DNA from: Saprospiraceae bacterium
GTDB taxonomy: Bacteria > Bacteroidota > Bacteroidia > Chitinophagales > Saprospiraceae
DNA length: 64,000 bases
Reading direction: 5' to 3'
Assembly: GCA_016719615.1 (NCBI GenBank)
Contig: JADJYQ010000005.1
Coordinates: forward strand, 1 to 64,000
The notes under the pieces were generated by a model. That model searched no databases, was not told the DNA's origin, and saw only the letters and a list, made by a program, of their open reading frames with translations. The position numbers and the translations under genes were made by a program. This document shows, one piece after another, positions 17,292-27,568 of this stretch (position 1 is the first letter of the stretch; each line of letters starts with the position of its first letter).

Positions 17292-17936
17292 ATGAAATTT
17301 TTCTTGTTCTTTTTGATACTCGTTTCTACTTGTTTTTACTTTTGTTCAAAACAAGAGTTACAAGATGGCAGTTCAGATGATAATGACATTCCTGTTTCTG
17401 GAATTGATGTTCAAGATCATCCTATATTAACGGATGCTGATTTTATAGCCCAAAAGCAAGCTATGTTAAATTTTTGCGATTCTCTGTTTTATGAAAACAG
17501 AGATATATTTCATAACGATACCACCCTTTTTGATACGATTATTGAGTCAACCGATCTTCAAAATACGCTAAATTCTTATGGTTTTGAAAATGTTACATCC
17601 ATAATGGGTAACATAGCACTAATCGATACCCTTGGCGCATTATTACAAAATAGATACCCTGATATAGCAGAATTAAGTCAGTCAGAAAAAATTGAATTGA
17701 TTGCTCTGATGGGTGAATTGGACGAAAACGGTGATCTACCTGAAGAGGATTGTTGTCCTGCTTATAAAAAGGCCCTAAAAGAATGTTTAATGAATGCAAT
17801 TTTTGCTGTAGCCTCAGCTTGGGTGGCAGAGTGGGGTTGGGGAGCTTCAGTTGGGATAGCTATGAACGGAGTGGATAATGCTAACAGGTGTATTCGTGAA
17901 GCTGAGAAAAATCATGCCGATTGCTGCCCGAAATAA
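17292..17936 (+). CDS. Lipoprotein-like protein with paired-Cys helical hairpin, function unknown
   Basis: 214 residues from ATG 17292; not recognised. The N-terminus KFFLFFLILVSTCFYFCSKQ is a lipoprotein-like signal with a Cys followed by S-K-Q. A long acidic middle (DSLFYENRDIFHNDTTLFDT, LSQSEKIELIALMGELDENG) precedes a distinct C-terminal 64-residue segment: CC-PAYKKALKE-C, a hydrophobic small-residue helix (LMNAIFAVASAWVAEW then GWGASVGIAMNG), then C-IREAEKNHAD-CC. The mirrored CC...C / C...CC arrangement suggests two helices clamped by disulfides, as in some exported peptides. It lies just outside the composite transposon and 54 bases before a small membrane protein. Confidence 0.65.
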   Translation: MKFFLFFLILVSTCFYFCSKQELQDGSSDDNDIPVSGIDVQDHPILTDADFIAQKQAMLNFCDSLFYENRDIFHNDTTLFDTIIESTDLQNTLNSYGFENVTSIMGNIALIDTLGALLQNRYPDIAELSQSEKIELIALMGELDENGDLPEEDCCPAYKKALKECLMNAIFAVASAWVAEWGWGASVGIAMNGVDNANRCIREAEKNHADCCPK

Positions 17937-17990
17937 CTAACAATAAAATTTTACCTTTTTCGAAATGTATGTAGCATAAATAAACAACAT

Positions 17991-18314
17991 ATGTCAGTTT
18001 TAACGAATATAAATAGAGCAAAGTTTATTAAAATAGTATTATTCGTTATTTTAGTTTTTATACTATTTTTAAGGGTGGTTAAATATAAGAATTTTGAATA
18101 TTTTAGGAATATTGGTGTTGAATTAGTAATGTTTATCATAATCATTGTCGCATCAAACTATTATTTATACTTGAAAAGTGAATTAGTAGACGAAAATAAA
18201 CTGCTAAAAAAATTTGGTTTTACAAATAGTAAAAACTTATTTTATTTTAATTTTATTTTTACAATTTTATTTATTGGATTATTACTGTATTTAAGTCTAT
18301 TGTTGATTATTTAA
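17991..18314 (+). CDS. Small integral membrane protein, function unknown
   Basis: 107 residues with three predicted membrane helices: FIKIVLFVILVFILFLRVV, VELVMFIIIIVASNYYLYL and FIFTILFIGLLLYLSLLLII. Between helices two and three is a charged stretch (KSELVDENKLLKKFGFTNSK). ATG 17991 is the first start in frame. It follows the paired-Cys protein in the same direction, so the two may be a functional pair such as exported peptide and immunity protein; this is inference from layout and size only. Confidence 0.55.
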   Translation: MSVLTNINRAKFIKIVLFVILVFILFLRVVKYKNFEYFRNIGVELVMFIIIIVASNYYLYLKSELVDENKLLKKFGFTNSKNLFYFNFIFTILFIGLLLYLSLLLII

Positions 18315-18382
18315 TTTCCACCATTCGTCTTCAAGTCTCCAAGCATATTGTTTAATCAGCACAGATAATTCCTGAAGTTCCT

Positions 18383-18703
18383 TTGTGTATATTTGAAGAA
18401 CATATCTTCATTTCAAATTCAATACCTAACTTTCCAAGAGTCAATGACATAAATTCAAATTGTTTTGCCATAGTTTTATATCCCTCTCCTTTTAAAGATT
18501 ATATAACTATAGAATTAATAAAAAATTTGAAGGAATATGTAATCTGTAAAATAATTAGTCAACATGGGCATGTTCTTTATGATTCAAAAATCAAGTATGG
18601 TAAGTCAATTATACATACGGCTAATTGGGTTCCAGGATTTTATTTTATACAATTCAGTAATAAAAACGGGTTCGTCAATTCATTAAGAGTAATTAAGATA
18701 TAA
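18383..18703 (+). pseudogene. Orphan T9SS sorting-domain remnant
   Basis: Reads VLYPSPFKDYITIELIKNLK, ISQHGHVLYDSKIKYGKSII and WVPGFYFIQFSNKNGFVNSL, the complete type A sorting-domain pattern (YPNP-like start, G-x-Y/F-x-I at the end). Only some 25 residues precede it, so there is no cargo. It is the end of a lost gene, comparable with the remnant at 3511-3639 on the other side of the IS66 island. Confidence 0.6.
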
Positions 18704-18857
18704 GCTTGCTTGTTGAAAATAAATCAATAATTATTGGACAAGAATCAACATTTTCAAAGGTTGAAGTTTTACAAGCCTCCCAGACTTACAGACTATTGGA
18801 CCCCCCTACCCCCCTACCCCCCTAAATTCACTTTGTTACCCCATCTTTGCAATCAAC

Positions 18858-19583
18858 ATGCAGGAATACAAACTCAACGAAAGTCATTATTTAATTCCGG
18901 ACCTTGCAGATGGCATTTACGACGGCTTACTCATGGTAGGCGGGAGTCTGGAGTTTGAACAATTGCTGGTGGCTTATCTCAATGGAATTTTTCCCTGGTA
19001 CAATGAAGGCCAGCAAATCATGTGGTTTGCTCCCATTCCCAGGCTGGTGCTGTTTCCAAAGAAACTGAAGATCGCGAAGAGTTTGAAATTATTGATGAAG
19101 AAAAATATTTTTCAATACAGTGTGGATTGCAATTTTTTGGATGTGATGCTTCAATGCAAAACGGTGGCCCGGCATGGTGAACACGGAAGCTGGATCCACG
19201 GCGATATCATTCAAGCTTTTTCAGATTTACATGAAAAGGGTTTGGCGCATTCCCTAGAAATATGGAAAGACGGCGATTTGGTTGGAGGTTTGTATGGTCT
19301 GGCGCTTGGAAATATGTTTTGTGGCGAATCGATGTTTTTCAAAGAAAGTAATGCTTCCAAAATTGCTTTGGCTGCATTATGTATCGAACTCATCAGACGG
19401 AAATTTAAGTTTATCGATTGTCAACAGGATACACCACATATGAAATCAATGGGTGCTGAACTCCTTGAACTGGAAGAGTTTCAAAATCTGCTGGAACAGA
19501 ATAAAAAGCATGCCCTTATCGGACAATCCTGGAAACAAGACCCTCGTCCTATTACTTCAGATGATCTGATGCAATTCACTTAA
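18858..19583 (+). CDS. aat: Leucyl/phenylalanyl-tRNA-protein transferase
   Basis: Cytosolic enzyme that attaches Leu or Phe from aminoacyl-tRNA to proteins with N-terminal Arg or Lys, making them ClpS/ClpAP substrates. 241 residues, a normal length. It carries the family motifs GLLMVGGSLEFEQLLVAYLN, GIFPWYNEGQQIMWFAPIPR (F-P-W and W-x-S/A-P-x-x-R), HGSWIHGDIIQAFSDLHEKG and GLYGLALGNMFCGESMFFKE, then KFIDCQQDTPHMKSMGA. ATG 18858 gives a start close to the conserved domain. Its partner in the same pathway, clpS, is also in this window (2408) but not adjacent. Upstream is a C-rich tandem (ACCCCCCT three times, about 18797-18825). Confidence 0.93.
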   Translation: MQEYKLNESHYLIPDLADGIYDGLLMVGGSLEFEQLLVAYLNGIFPWYNEGQQIMWFAPIPRLVLFPKKLKIAKSLKLLMKKNIFQYSVDCNFLDVMLQCKTVARHGEHGSWIHGDIIQAFSDLHEKGLAHSLEIWKDGDLVGGLYGLALGNMFCGESMFFKESNASKIALAALCIELIRRKFKFIDCQQDTPHMKSMGAELLELEEFQNLLEQNKKHALIGQSWKQDPRPITSDDLMQFT

Positions 19584-19588
19584 TTTTG
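19581..19588 (+). promoter_or_regulatory. -7 box candidate TAATTTTG
   Basis: Exact match to the Bacteroidota -7 pattern TAnnTTTG, overlapping the aat stop and 25 bases before the ATG at 19614. No TTTG is seen at the -33 position, so support is partial. Confidence 0.35.
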
Positions 19589-19613
19589 TACACAATATCA
19601 ATTGAATAAGCTT

Positions 19614-22600
19614 ATGAAAGCATACTTCGTTTTCTTAATTTTTTTTGTTGCCGCCTTCAAATTAACCGCACAGCTCAGACCCGATGCTTTGAAGGATGAC
19701 CGCCAAGCTCCACATTACATACAACTTATGCACAAAGAGCTTCCCAATGTATTTGAAGTGGAGCGCGCCTATAAGTTATACTATGAAAACCTTCCGTTTA
19801 CTAAGAATACTTACAGCCAATATTATAAGAGGTGGATGCTTTGGGCCAGGAAATTTATGGATAACCAGGGCTATGTGCGGGAGATGTCGGCAGACGAATG
19901 GAATAGGGAAGAAATTTTAATCAGGGAATTGCGTTCTTCAAACAATAACGAAATCCGTAATGCACTCGAATGGGGCTTTCTGGGCCCATCAAAGACCTAT
20001 CATACCGATGGACTAACCAAGGTGACCTGGCAGACCAATATTTATAGCCTCGACATTTCAAAATCTGATCCGAATGTGCTTTATGCGGGTGGAGAATCAG
20101 GTGGATTATGGAAAACGACCGACAAAGGAATAAACTGGACCTTAACAACCAAAGAAGTGTTGCACAGTTCGTTTGATGCCATTGTCATCCACCCTTCGAA
20201 TCACGATACCGCATTTGCATCTACTTCGGGCAAAATTATTAAAACCGTAAACGGTGGCCAGTCCTGGTCCACCGTATATTCAGAGAGTGGTTTGAATGTT
20301 TTTGATTTTGAAATTCACCGAACCAAGCCCCAGATCATTTTTGCCGCAGGAAATAAAGGTTTATTGCAAAGCAGTGATGGAGGAAAAACATGGAATAAAC
20401 AATGGACCGAATTGTGTTGGACAATAAAATCCAATACTGAAATCTCCAGTGAATTTTATTGCATTCGCCAAAAGGGAAATTCTTCTGAATTCATGAATAC
20501 AAAAAATTCGGGAACGAATTGGAATTCAAATGCCTTCAATTGGTACACTCCTGCAACAGGCAACAGTGTAACCGGAGCCATCCTTGCCATTTGTCAGACC
20601 AACGCTCTTAAACTGTATGCTTACTTATGCGGACAAGGAGGCAGCTTGAATGGATATATAGGTGTTTTTATAAGTGATGATGGCGGACTTACCTGGAACA
20701 ACACCAATCCGGGCAATGCTATTGGGGGAACATACAGTATACCTAACCATACCAATCTGATGGCACACAATGGTACTGATGGATTTGATCAGGGATTTTA
20801 CGATATGGCTATTATCGTCAACCCAAAAAATGAAGATCAATTAATCGCCGGCGGAACCTCTTGGTTCAAGAGTAATGATGGCGGAAAAACCTGGAATGCA
20901 TTGGGAAGCTATGTAGGAGGATTGCCCTGGAGTCATCCAGACATTCAATGCCTGGAAGCCAATGGAAATGATTTGTGGATTGGCAGCGACGGTGGTCTCA
21001 ATTATTCAAACAATTTTGCCACCAGCATGGAGGCAAGGATGGATGGAATTTCTGGTGCAGACTTATGGGGATTTGATTCGGGCTGGAATGAAGACATACT
21101 GGTAGGCGGAAGGTATCACAATGGCAATATGGCCTGGCATGAAAATTTTCCATCTCAAACATTTTTCAGAATGGGTGGCGCAGAATCTCCAACCGGATAT
21201 GTGAATCCGGGTCCGGGTCGCAAAACCTATTTTTCAGATATTGGTGGTTATGCATTGAATGGAAATTTCAACAACGGTGTGCGATATTTTCCGATTGGTT
21301 TATTTCCAAATGAATCTTATGCCTATTATGCAAACAGCCAAATGAGCTGGCATCCGAATTGTTGGAATATTATTTATTTGGGTTATGAAAATAAAATTTG
21401 GAAAAGTGAAGATGGCGGGGGCACCTACAATCTATTATATGCATTTCCAGGAAATGCCGATAATAAAGTTTATGAAATTGAAATTTCGCGCTCACATCCA
21501 GAAGTGATGTATTGCAGTCAATGGGATGGAACAGATGATTCGATGTGGAAAAGCGAAAATGGTGGAAGCAGTTGGAAAAAATTAACTTCATTGCCATTAC
21601 CCAATAATAATGATCGCGTAAAAATGTCTCTAGTGCTGAAGATCCAAATGTTTTATGGGTTGCTGTGACGTATGGGTCCAATGGTAAAAAAATATATAAA
21701 ACTATTGATGGAGGTGTGTCCTGGATCAATCTGACCACAGCCGTTTTAAATGATGTAAGGATTTCAGATATACTTCATGCTTATGGTACAGATGGCGGAA
21801 TTTATCTCGGTACACATCGCGGTGTTTTTTATCGGAACAATGTTATGAGCGATTGGTTTCCGTATTCAAAAGGATTGCCTTTCAGTGCGGAGACCAACAG
21901 GTTGAAGCCTTTTTATAAGGAGGGAAAACTACGCAATGGTTGTTGGGGATTTGGAGTTTGGGAAATTGATTTATTCGAATCTTCAAGAACTTTACCTAAA
22001 ATCATGGCTGATAAATTGCGTTCTGCATGCCTGAGAGATACGTTTTATTTTGACGATTACTCGGTATTGCATCATGCGAATACCCAATGGATGTGGAATT
22101 TTGAAGATGTTGCATATCAATCAGGGATGGACACGCGAACCCCGAAAGTAGTTTTTAAATCTCCGGGATTGAAAAAAATTAAGATGCAGATTGACAATCC
22201 ATCTGGAGTTTTCACAGACAGTTTATATGTGGAAGTCGGAAGTGCTTGTGAGAAAGACAGTTTGCCGGGATATGCATTGGAATTGGATGGAGTCGCTGCA
22301 CATGCGCAAATTCCGGCATTGGATGTTTCAACAAACAACATCAGTTTTATGGCCTGGGTCAAGTCTACATCAGTGCAAAAAAACTGGGCCGGTATTTTAT
22401 TTTCGAGAGACAATAGTCAAGCCGCAGGATTAAGTGTGTTGAGTAACGGTGAACTGCGCTATCATTGGAATTCAGGCGGATACAATTGGAGTTCGCAAGC
22501 CAGATTAGATCAAAACGAATGGACGCATGTTGCGATGGTGGTTGAACCGGGTTCCGTTACGATATACAAAAATGGAACCGCGTACAAACATGTTACAACG

Positions 22601-23614
22601 GTTAACGAACATACGTTCGTTAGTCCATTTGCAATCGGTGCTGATTTAAATGGCACAGATCGCTATTTCAATGGACAAATAGACGAAGTTTGTTTTTATG
22701 ATCGTGCCCTAAGTCAAAGTGAAATCAGAGAAATCATGCACCTGACGCGAACGCACACCCAGGAAAGTGGCCTCAAACGTTATTATCAATTTAATGAGAA
22801 CGAAGGTCTGGTACTGGATCGACAGGGAGTTTCTCACGTGTCCCTCAATGCAACAGCACAACGTCTTCCTTCTACCGCGCCTGTTGGACCCGGTCGGAGC
22901 CAGCGATTAGATATTCGGTCCAGAGGAGTCTACACATTTGATAAAACGGGAGTCGAAATCACAACTGAAGATGGTGGAGTTTTTCCAAATGGTGAACTTT
23001 GTTTGAGCAGAATCAACTACATTCCGGAAAACAACTTTGATCCCAATGGAAACCCAACTTCGCCTTCTTATTGGATCTTACATAATTATGGGGCGCAGAA
23101 AAGTTTTTCATCTTTTAAAAGTATGAAATTTGATAGCATCGGTTTTATTTCAAATGCATCTCCAATCTCCGACTATGCGCTTTATAAAAGAAATCCGAAT
23201 GCGGATACGGCTTCCTGGAATTTTTCAAGTCAGGCCAGTTTACTCTTTCCATCGTCTAATGGAAATGTTGTTTTTGAGCCCTCGCGTGTTCAGGAAGAAG
23301 GTCAGTTCTTGCTTACAAAATCAGCACATGATACTGTTATCGTTAGCACAACACAAAAGGGAAGTCCATCGAAGGAATACTTTATAATGATTTATCCCAA
23401 CCCAAGTTTGGGAAATCAAAAGTGTACACTCCATTCTAATATAGCTCAGCCGGTCCGTTTTAAACTTTTGGATAATAACGGGAGAGTTTTGATCAGAAAA
23501 ACTTTTTCCGGACATAGTGAGTTTGAGTTAACGGATTTGCCGGTTGGAAGCTATCATTGCATATTTGAAACGGATCAAAAATTATCTTTTTTAAAACTGA
23601 TGGTTACTAAATAA
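19614..23614 (+). CDS. Large secreted BNR/VPS10-like, PKD and LamG protein with T9SS sorting domain, one frameshift
   Basis: About 1330 residues. ATG 19614 starts a signal peptide (KAYFVFLIFFVAAFKLTAQ); an upstream TTG at 19602 is less suitable. The N-terminal 650 residues carry BNR/Asp-box repeats of sortilin-like propellers: VLYAGGESGGLWKTTDKGIN, LLQSSDGGKTWNKQW, VFISDDGGLTWNNT, WFKSNDGGKTWNAL and MWKSENGGSSWKKL. Near 21640 one base must be dropped to join ...RVKMSSAEDPNVLWVAVTYG. Then come a PKD-like piece (QWMWNFEDVAYQSG), a LamG domain (YALELDGVAAHAQIP ... GQIDEVCFYDRALSQSE) and a type A sorting domain (FIMIYPNPSLGNQKC ... VGSYHCIFETDQKL). Such proteins are exported by T9SS and bind or degrade polymers; no catalytic site is assigned. 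Confidence 0.85.
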
Positions 23615-23649
23615 TTGAGCTTTTATTTAAGAAAGATAAAGTCGATTTT

Positions 23650-24969
23650 ATGAAATATTCGGAGGCCATTCAATACATGTTTGATGCATTGCCGATGTTT
23701 CACAGACAAGGCGCCACGGCATATAAGAAAGACCTTACCAATATTCAGAAATTGTGTGAGGCATTGGGCAATCCGCAAACTCATTTCAAGTGTTTGCATA
23801 TTGCCGGTACGAATGGCAAAGGAAGTGTTTCGCATATGCTTTCAGCAGTATTGCAAACGCATGGTTTTAAAACAGGTTTGTACATTTCTCCCCATTACAT
23901 CGATTTCAGAGAGCGTATTAAAATTAATGGACAATACATCCCGAGATCTTATGTGAGCAGATTTATTGAAGCGAACAAAGAATTATTGGAAATAATCAAA
24001 CCCTCGTTTTTTGAAATGACGGTGGCCCTTGCATTTAAATATTTTGCAGATCAAAAAGTAGATCTTGCTGTTATTGAAACAGGGCTTGGTGGCCGCCTGG
24101 ATTCAACGAATATTATAAATCCAATACTGAGTATCATTACCAACATCAGTTGGGATCACAGCGATATGCTGGGAGACACTTTGGAAAAAATTGCATTTGA
24201 GAAAGCTGGTATTATCAAATCGAATACACTGGTGCTCATTGGAAGAAATCAAGAGGAATGTTTGCCGGTATTCCATAAGAAAGCAATAGAAATGGATTCT
24301 GAATTATTTCTTGCTGAAAAAGTGATCCCGGATTTTGAAACCACATTTGATGCATTCGGTTTAAAAGAAATAATCACTACATTAAATGGAAAAACTTATG
24401 ACATAAGGCCTCAGCTCAAAGGAATTTATCAGGCGGAGAATATCAGATTGGTATGTGCTGCTGTAAAAATACTTCATGATATAAAATTGTTTGAGATCAA
24501 TCAGGAAGCCATAAGGAAAGCTTTTGAACAAGTCACTTCATTGACGCGCATCATGGGCCGTTGGCAAATTGTGTCGATGAAGCCCTTGCTCGTATGCGAA
24601 AGTGCGCACAATGAAGACGGAATAAAGTTTTTAGAAAAGCAATTGCAAAACATGAGCTACCACAAGTTGCACATCGTTTGTGGATTTGTAAAAGAAAAAG
24701 ATCTGAGTAAAGTTTTTCCCTATTTTCCAAAACATGCACGGTATTATTTTGTAAAGGCTAAAATTCCGAGGGCATTGGATGCGGATATTTTGAAGGAAAA
24801 GGCAAGTGAATTCGGACTGGATGGAAAAGCCTACACATCTGTTAGAAGAGGTCTATCGCAAGCAATAAAGACTGCAGAACCTGAAGATCTCATTTTGGTA
24901 ACGGGTAGTGTATTTGTTGTGGCGGAGGTGTTGGAGAAGTATAATGGAAGTGTGAGAAATCAATTATAG
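23650..24969 (+). CDS. folC: Folylpolyglutamate synthase / dihydrofolate synthase
   Basis: Mur-ligase family enzyme adding Glu to dihydropteroate and to folates in the cytosol. 439 residues, normal for FolC. The P-loop HIAGTNGKGSVSHMLSAVL is at residues 50-68, followed by GLYISPHYIDFRERIKING, the AIETGLGGRLDSTNI motif (here VIETGLGGRLDSTNIINP), ITNISWDHSDMLGDTLEKIA and EKAGIIK. The C-terminal domain has RIMGRWQIV and ESAHNEDGIKFLE (usual D-G-A-H-N-P replaced by E-S-A-H-N-E). ATG 23650 sits 36 bases after the preceding stop. Uninterrupted. Confidence 0.94.
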   Translation: MKYSEAIQYMFDALPMFHRQGATAYKKDLTNIQKLCEALGNPQTHFKCLHIAGTNGKGSVSHMLSAVLQTHGFKTGLYISPHYIDFRERIKINGQYIPRSYVSRFIEANKELLEIIKPSFFEMTVALAFKYFADQKVDLAVIETGLGGRLDSTNIINPILSIITNISWDHSDMLGDTLEKIAFEKAGIIKSNTLVLIGRNQEECLPVFHKKAIEMDSELFLAEKVIPDFETTFDAFGLKEIITTLNGKTYDIRPQLKGIYQAENIRLVCAAVKILHDIKLFEINQEAIRKAFEQVTSLTRIMGRWQIVSMKPLLVCESAHNEDGIKFLEKQLQNMSYHKLHIVCGFVKEKDLSKVFPYFPKHARYYFVKAKIPRALDADILKEKASEFGLDGKAYTSVRRGLSQAIKTAEPEDLILVTGSVFVVAEVLEKYNGSVRNQL

Positions 24970-25112
24970 GTCTTCAAATTTAACGGAGTATTCTATAAAT
25001 TCATTTTTTAAGGAGAATCGTAAACATGGAATTTGATATTAGATTGTAGAAATAGATGCAACAATCTCAAAGTCATGATGTTGTTAAGAATAAGAAAACC
25101 ATAAATCCACAA

Positions 25113-25664
25113 ATGAAACTCGTTATCGGAATCGGCGGCGCAAGCGGCTCCATTTATGCAAGAGTTTTACTCCAATTCCTGCAAAGTAAATTGGAACTCG
25201 AAACACATGTGGTCATGAGCGAAAATGCGGAGTATAACTGGAAGCTCGAAAATCCGGGACATGATATCGCCCATTACCCATTTCAATTTTATCAGAATAA
25301 AGATTTCACGGCAGGATTTGCATCGGGTTCCGGCAAATTTGATGCGATGATTATATGTCCTTGTTCGGCCGGATTGATGGGCCGCATTGCAAATGGAATT
25401 TCCGATGATCTGATGACCCGCGCTGCCGACGTTATGTTGAAAGAACGAAAAAAACTAGTCATTGTATTAAGAGAGACTCCCCTCCAATTGATCCATATCG
25501 AAAACATGAAGCAACTCACTTTGGCCGGTGCGATTATTTGTCCGGCGATACCTTCTTTTTATTCCAACCCGCAGACGATGGATGATGTTGCCAAAACGGT
25601 AAGTCTCCGCGCTCTCGAGTTGGTGGGTATAGATACCCAATCGTATCAATGGGGGCGTAAATAA
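25113..25664 (+). CDS. ubiX: UbiX-type flavin prenyltransferase
   Basis: UbiX makes prenylated FMN, the cofactor of UbiD-type decarboxylases. From ATG 25113 the protein opens KLVIGIGGASGSIYARVLLQ, the FMN-binding glycine loop, followed by THVVMSENAEYNW, MIICPCSAGLMGRIANGISD (C-P-x-S/C-x-x-x-x-x-x-x-A-x-G) and LVIVLRETPLQLIHIENMKQ (the R-E-T-P-L motif). A start at 25056 would add 19 unconserved residues. 184 residues is typical. It overlaps nothing; the phosphopantetheinyl transferase gene follows after 12 bases. No ubiD is in the window. Confidence 0.93.
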   Translation: MKLVIGIGGASGSIYARVLLQFLQSKLELETHVVMSENAEYNWKLENPGHDIAHYPFQFYQNKDFTAGFASGSGKFDAMIICPCSAGLMGRIANGISDDLMTRAADVMLKERKKLVIVLRETPLQLIHIENMKQLTLAGAIICPAIPSFYSNPQTMDDVAKTVSLRALELVGIDTQSYQWGRK

Positions 25665-25676
25665 GTATGGAGCATT

Positions 25677-26318
25677 ATGCCATTATTTGAATTGATCAAG
25701 CCGCTTCCAAATGTTGAAATTTATATTTGGTTCATCGAAGAAGAAGATGCCTATTTTTTAAATTCGATGGATTGGGATGCAAAACAAGTAAAATGGCTCG
25801 AAGGAATTCATCCTGTAAAGCGAAGAGAATACCTCGCTTCCCGTTTTTTAATTTATCAGTGCACAGATAAGACCGATTCACATTTGTATAAAGACGAAGC
25901 TGGTAAATTATTCATCAGGGAAAGTAACAAGTTTATTTCTGTATCACATTCTGCTGAATGGACGGGTGTTGCAATATCTGAAAAACCCATTGGATTTGAT
26001 TTACAAGTTTATAAAGAAAAAATCAGGGATATAAGTAACAGGTTTTTGTCTGCAGATGAAAAGCAGAGTATTCTTAAGTTAAAATTGGACAATATTTGGG
26101 ATCTAAGTCTCGCCTGGACGATCAAAGAGGCTGTTTATAAGGTGCATGGGCAAAAGGGGATTCAATTCTCTGAACAAATTCTCATGGAGTTTGAAGCGGA
26201 ACCCAAACCTGGTCTGGGACATAAAGCGCGAATGATCACCTCCGAATACCAAAAAGATTACGAACTTTGGCATGAAAAAAACGAACACTATGCATGTGCT
26301 GTCGCAGTTGAATATTAA
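25677..26318 (+). CDS. 4'-phosphopantetheinyl transferase, Sfp type
   Basis: Transfers phosphopantetheine from CoA to a Ser on carrier proteins. 213 residues from ATG 25677. It has the superfamily motifs: SVSHSAEWTGVAISEKPIGF followed by D-L-Q (G-x-D/magnesium site), and WDLSLAWTIKEAVYKVHGQK (W-x-x-K-E-A-x-x-K). The N-terminal half RREYLASRFLIYQ matches the R-x-E/W...R substrate contact region. It lies 12 bases after ubiX in the same direction and its last codons overlap the next gene. Target carrier protein unknown. Confidence 0.85.
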   Translation: MPLFELIKPLPNVEIYIWFIEEEDAYFLNSMDWDAKQVKWLEGIHPVKRREYLASRFLIYQCTDKTDSHLYKDEAGKLFIRESNKFISVSHSAEWTGVAISEKPIGFDLQVYKEKIRDISNRFLSADEKQSILKLKLDNIWDLSLAWTIKEAVYKVHGQKGIQFSEQILMEFEAEPKPGLGHKARMITSEYQKDYELWHEKNEHYACAVAVEY

Positions 26319-26739
26319 ATTAAGTAAACTATTACTGCTCTTATGTTTTGTGAGCGCGTGCCAAAAGAAAAAGGCTCCTGTTGAAAATACAATTTCAGGA
26401 CTTCCCGAAGATTTCACGGCATTCTATGAACAGTTTCATAAGGATAGTTTGTTCCAGATGCAGCACATCGATTTTCCCTTAAAAGGACTACCGGATGGAG
26501 CAGATCCTGAGGAAAAGAATTTTGATGATTTCTATTATACATCCGACAATTGGGTCATGCACAAAACCTTCAATCCGCAATTGTTTAACAGCGAATTTTT
26601 AATCTTAGCAGACATTCTGATCGAAGAGCGCATCACTGAAAAAAAATATCAACTTATGATCATCCGACGCTTTGCAAAAGGCTCTCAGGGTTGGCGTTTG
26701 ATTTATTATGCAGGCTTGAATAAATGGACGGATAACTAG
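26290..26739 (+). CDS. Lipoprotein of unknown function (DUF4348-like)
   Basis: About 149 residues from ATG 26290 (an ATG at 26272 adds six residues). Signal with lipobox: LSKLLLLLCFVSACQKKK, Cys acylation expected, so a periplasm-facing lipoprotein. The mature part reads DFTAFYEQFHKDSLFQMQHI then DFPLKGLPDGAD, which resembles the short Bacteroidota DUF4348 lipoproteins (F-x-x-F...D-x-x-F-Q...R-I-x-F-P-L). It overlaps the end of the phosphopantetheinyl transferase gene by 29 bases, so the two are probably co-expressed. No function known. Confidence 0.6.
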   Translation: MHVLSQLNIKLSKLLLLLCFVSACQKKKAPVENTISGLPEDFTAFYEQFHKDSLFQMQHIDFPLKGLPDGADPEEKNFDDFYYTSDNWVMHKTFNPQLFNSEFLILADILIEERITEKKYQLMIIRRFAKGSQGWRLIYYAGLNKWTDN

Positions 26740-26856
26740 GATATACAGGATTAAAGTAATTTACAGAATTTTAATCAATAGTCAGAGGTCATCAATCAAT
26801 TGTCTTTGATTTAAAATCTTTTCTCCATAAATTTTAATCTATAATCCATCAACTTT

Positions 26857-27467
26857 CCTTTGTGGTCCTTAGTGTCTTCGCTCCTTAGAGGCAATAAAAG
26901 GGCCAATAGTATTCCTGATCATGAAATGAATATCGAATAAAATCATGATTTCGAAAAGCGAGGCCACAAAGACACAAAGGCACGAAGTACCACGAAGAAG
27001 AAATTAGAAATACTTTGTGGTCCTTAGTGTCTTCGCGCCTTAGTGGCAATAAAAAGGCCAATAGTATTCCTGATCATGAAATGAATATCGAATAAAATCA
27101 TGATTTCGAAAAGCGAGGCCACAAAGACACAAAGGCACGAAGTAGCACGAAGAAGAAATTAGAAATACTTTGTGGTCCTTAGTGTCTTCGCTCCTTAGAG
27201 GCAATAAAAGGGCCAATAGTATTCCTGATCAGGAAATGACTATCGAATAAAATCATGATTACGAAAAGCGAGGCCACAAAGACATAAAGGCACGAAGTAG
27301 CACGAAGAAGAAATTAGAAATACTTTGTGGTCCTTAGTGTCTTCGCTCCTTAGAGGCAATAAAAGGGCCAATAGTATTCCTGATCATGAAATGAATATCG
27401 AATAAAATCATGATTTCGAAAAGCGAGGCCACAAAGACACAAAGGCACGAAGTACCACGAAGCAGTG
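26857..27467. repeat. 155-bp tandem repeat, four copies, each a long imperfect hairpin
   Basis: TGTGGTCCTTAGTGTCTTCG begins at 26861, 27016, 27171 and 27326, giving an exact 155-bp period. Copies are nearly identical. Within each unit CTTTGTGGTCCTTAGTG... near the start is the imperfect complement of GGCACGAAGTACCACGAAG near the end, so a unit can fold back around a loop containing ATCATGAAATG...ATCATGATTTC. Related sequence lies at 47186-47465. Confidence 0.9.
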
Positions 27468-27568
27468 AGATTGGATTATGGAGCAAGCGGCAAAGCGAAT
27501 TAAAATCCAATAACTCCAAATATGATTTCTAATTATATTCCAATTTCCTAGGCATCTTACTATCAGAC

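Noticed and set aside
18734..18958. 74-codon frame rich in Pro before aat
   Set aside because: It comes from the ACCCCCCT repeat and overlaps the aat start in another frame.
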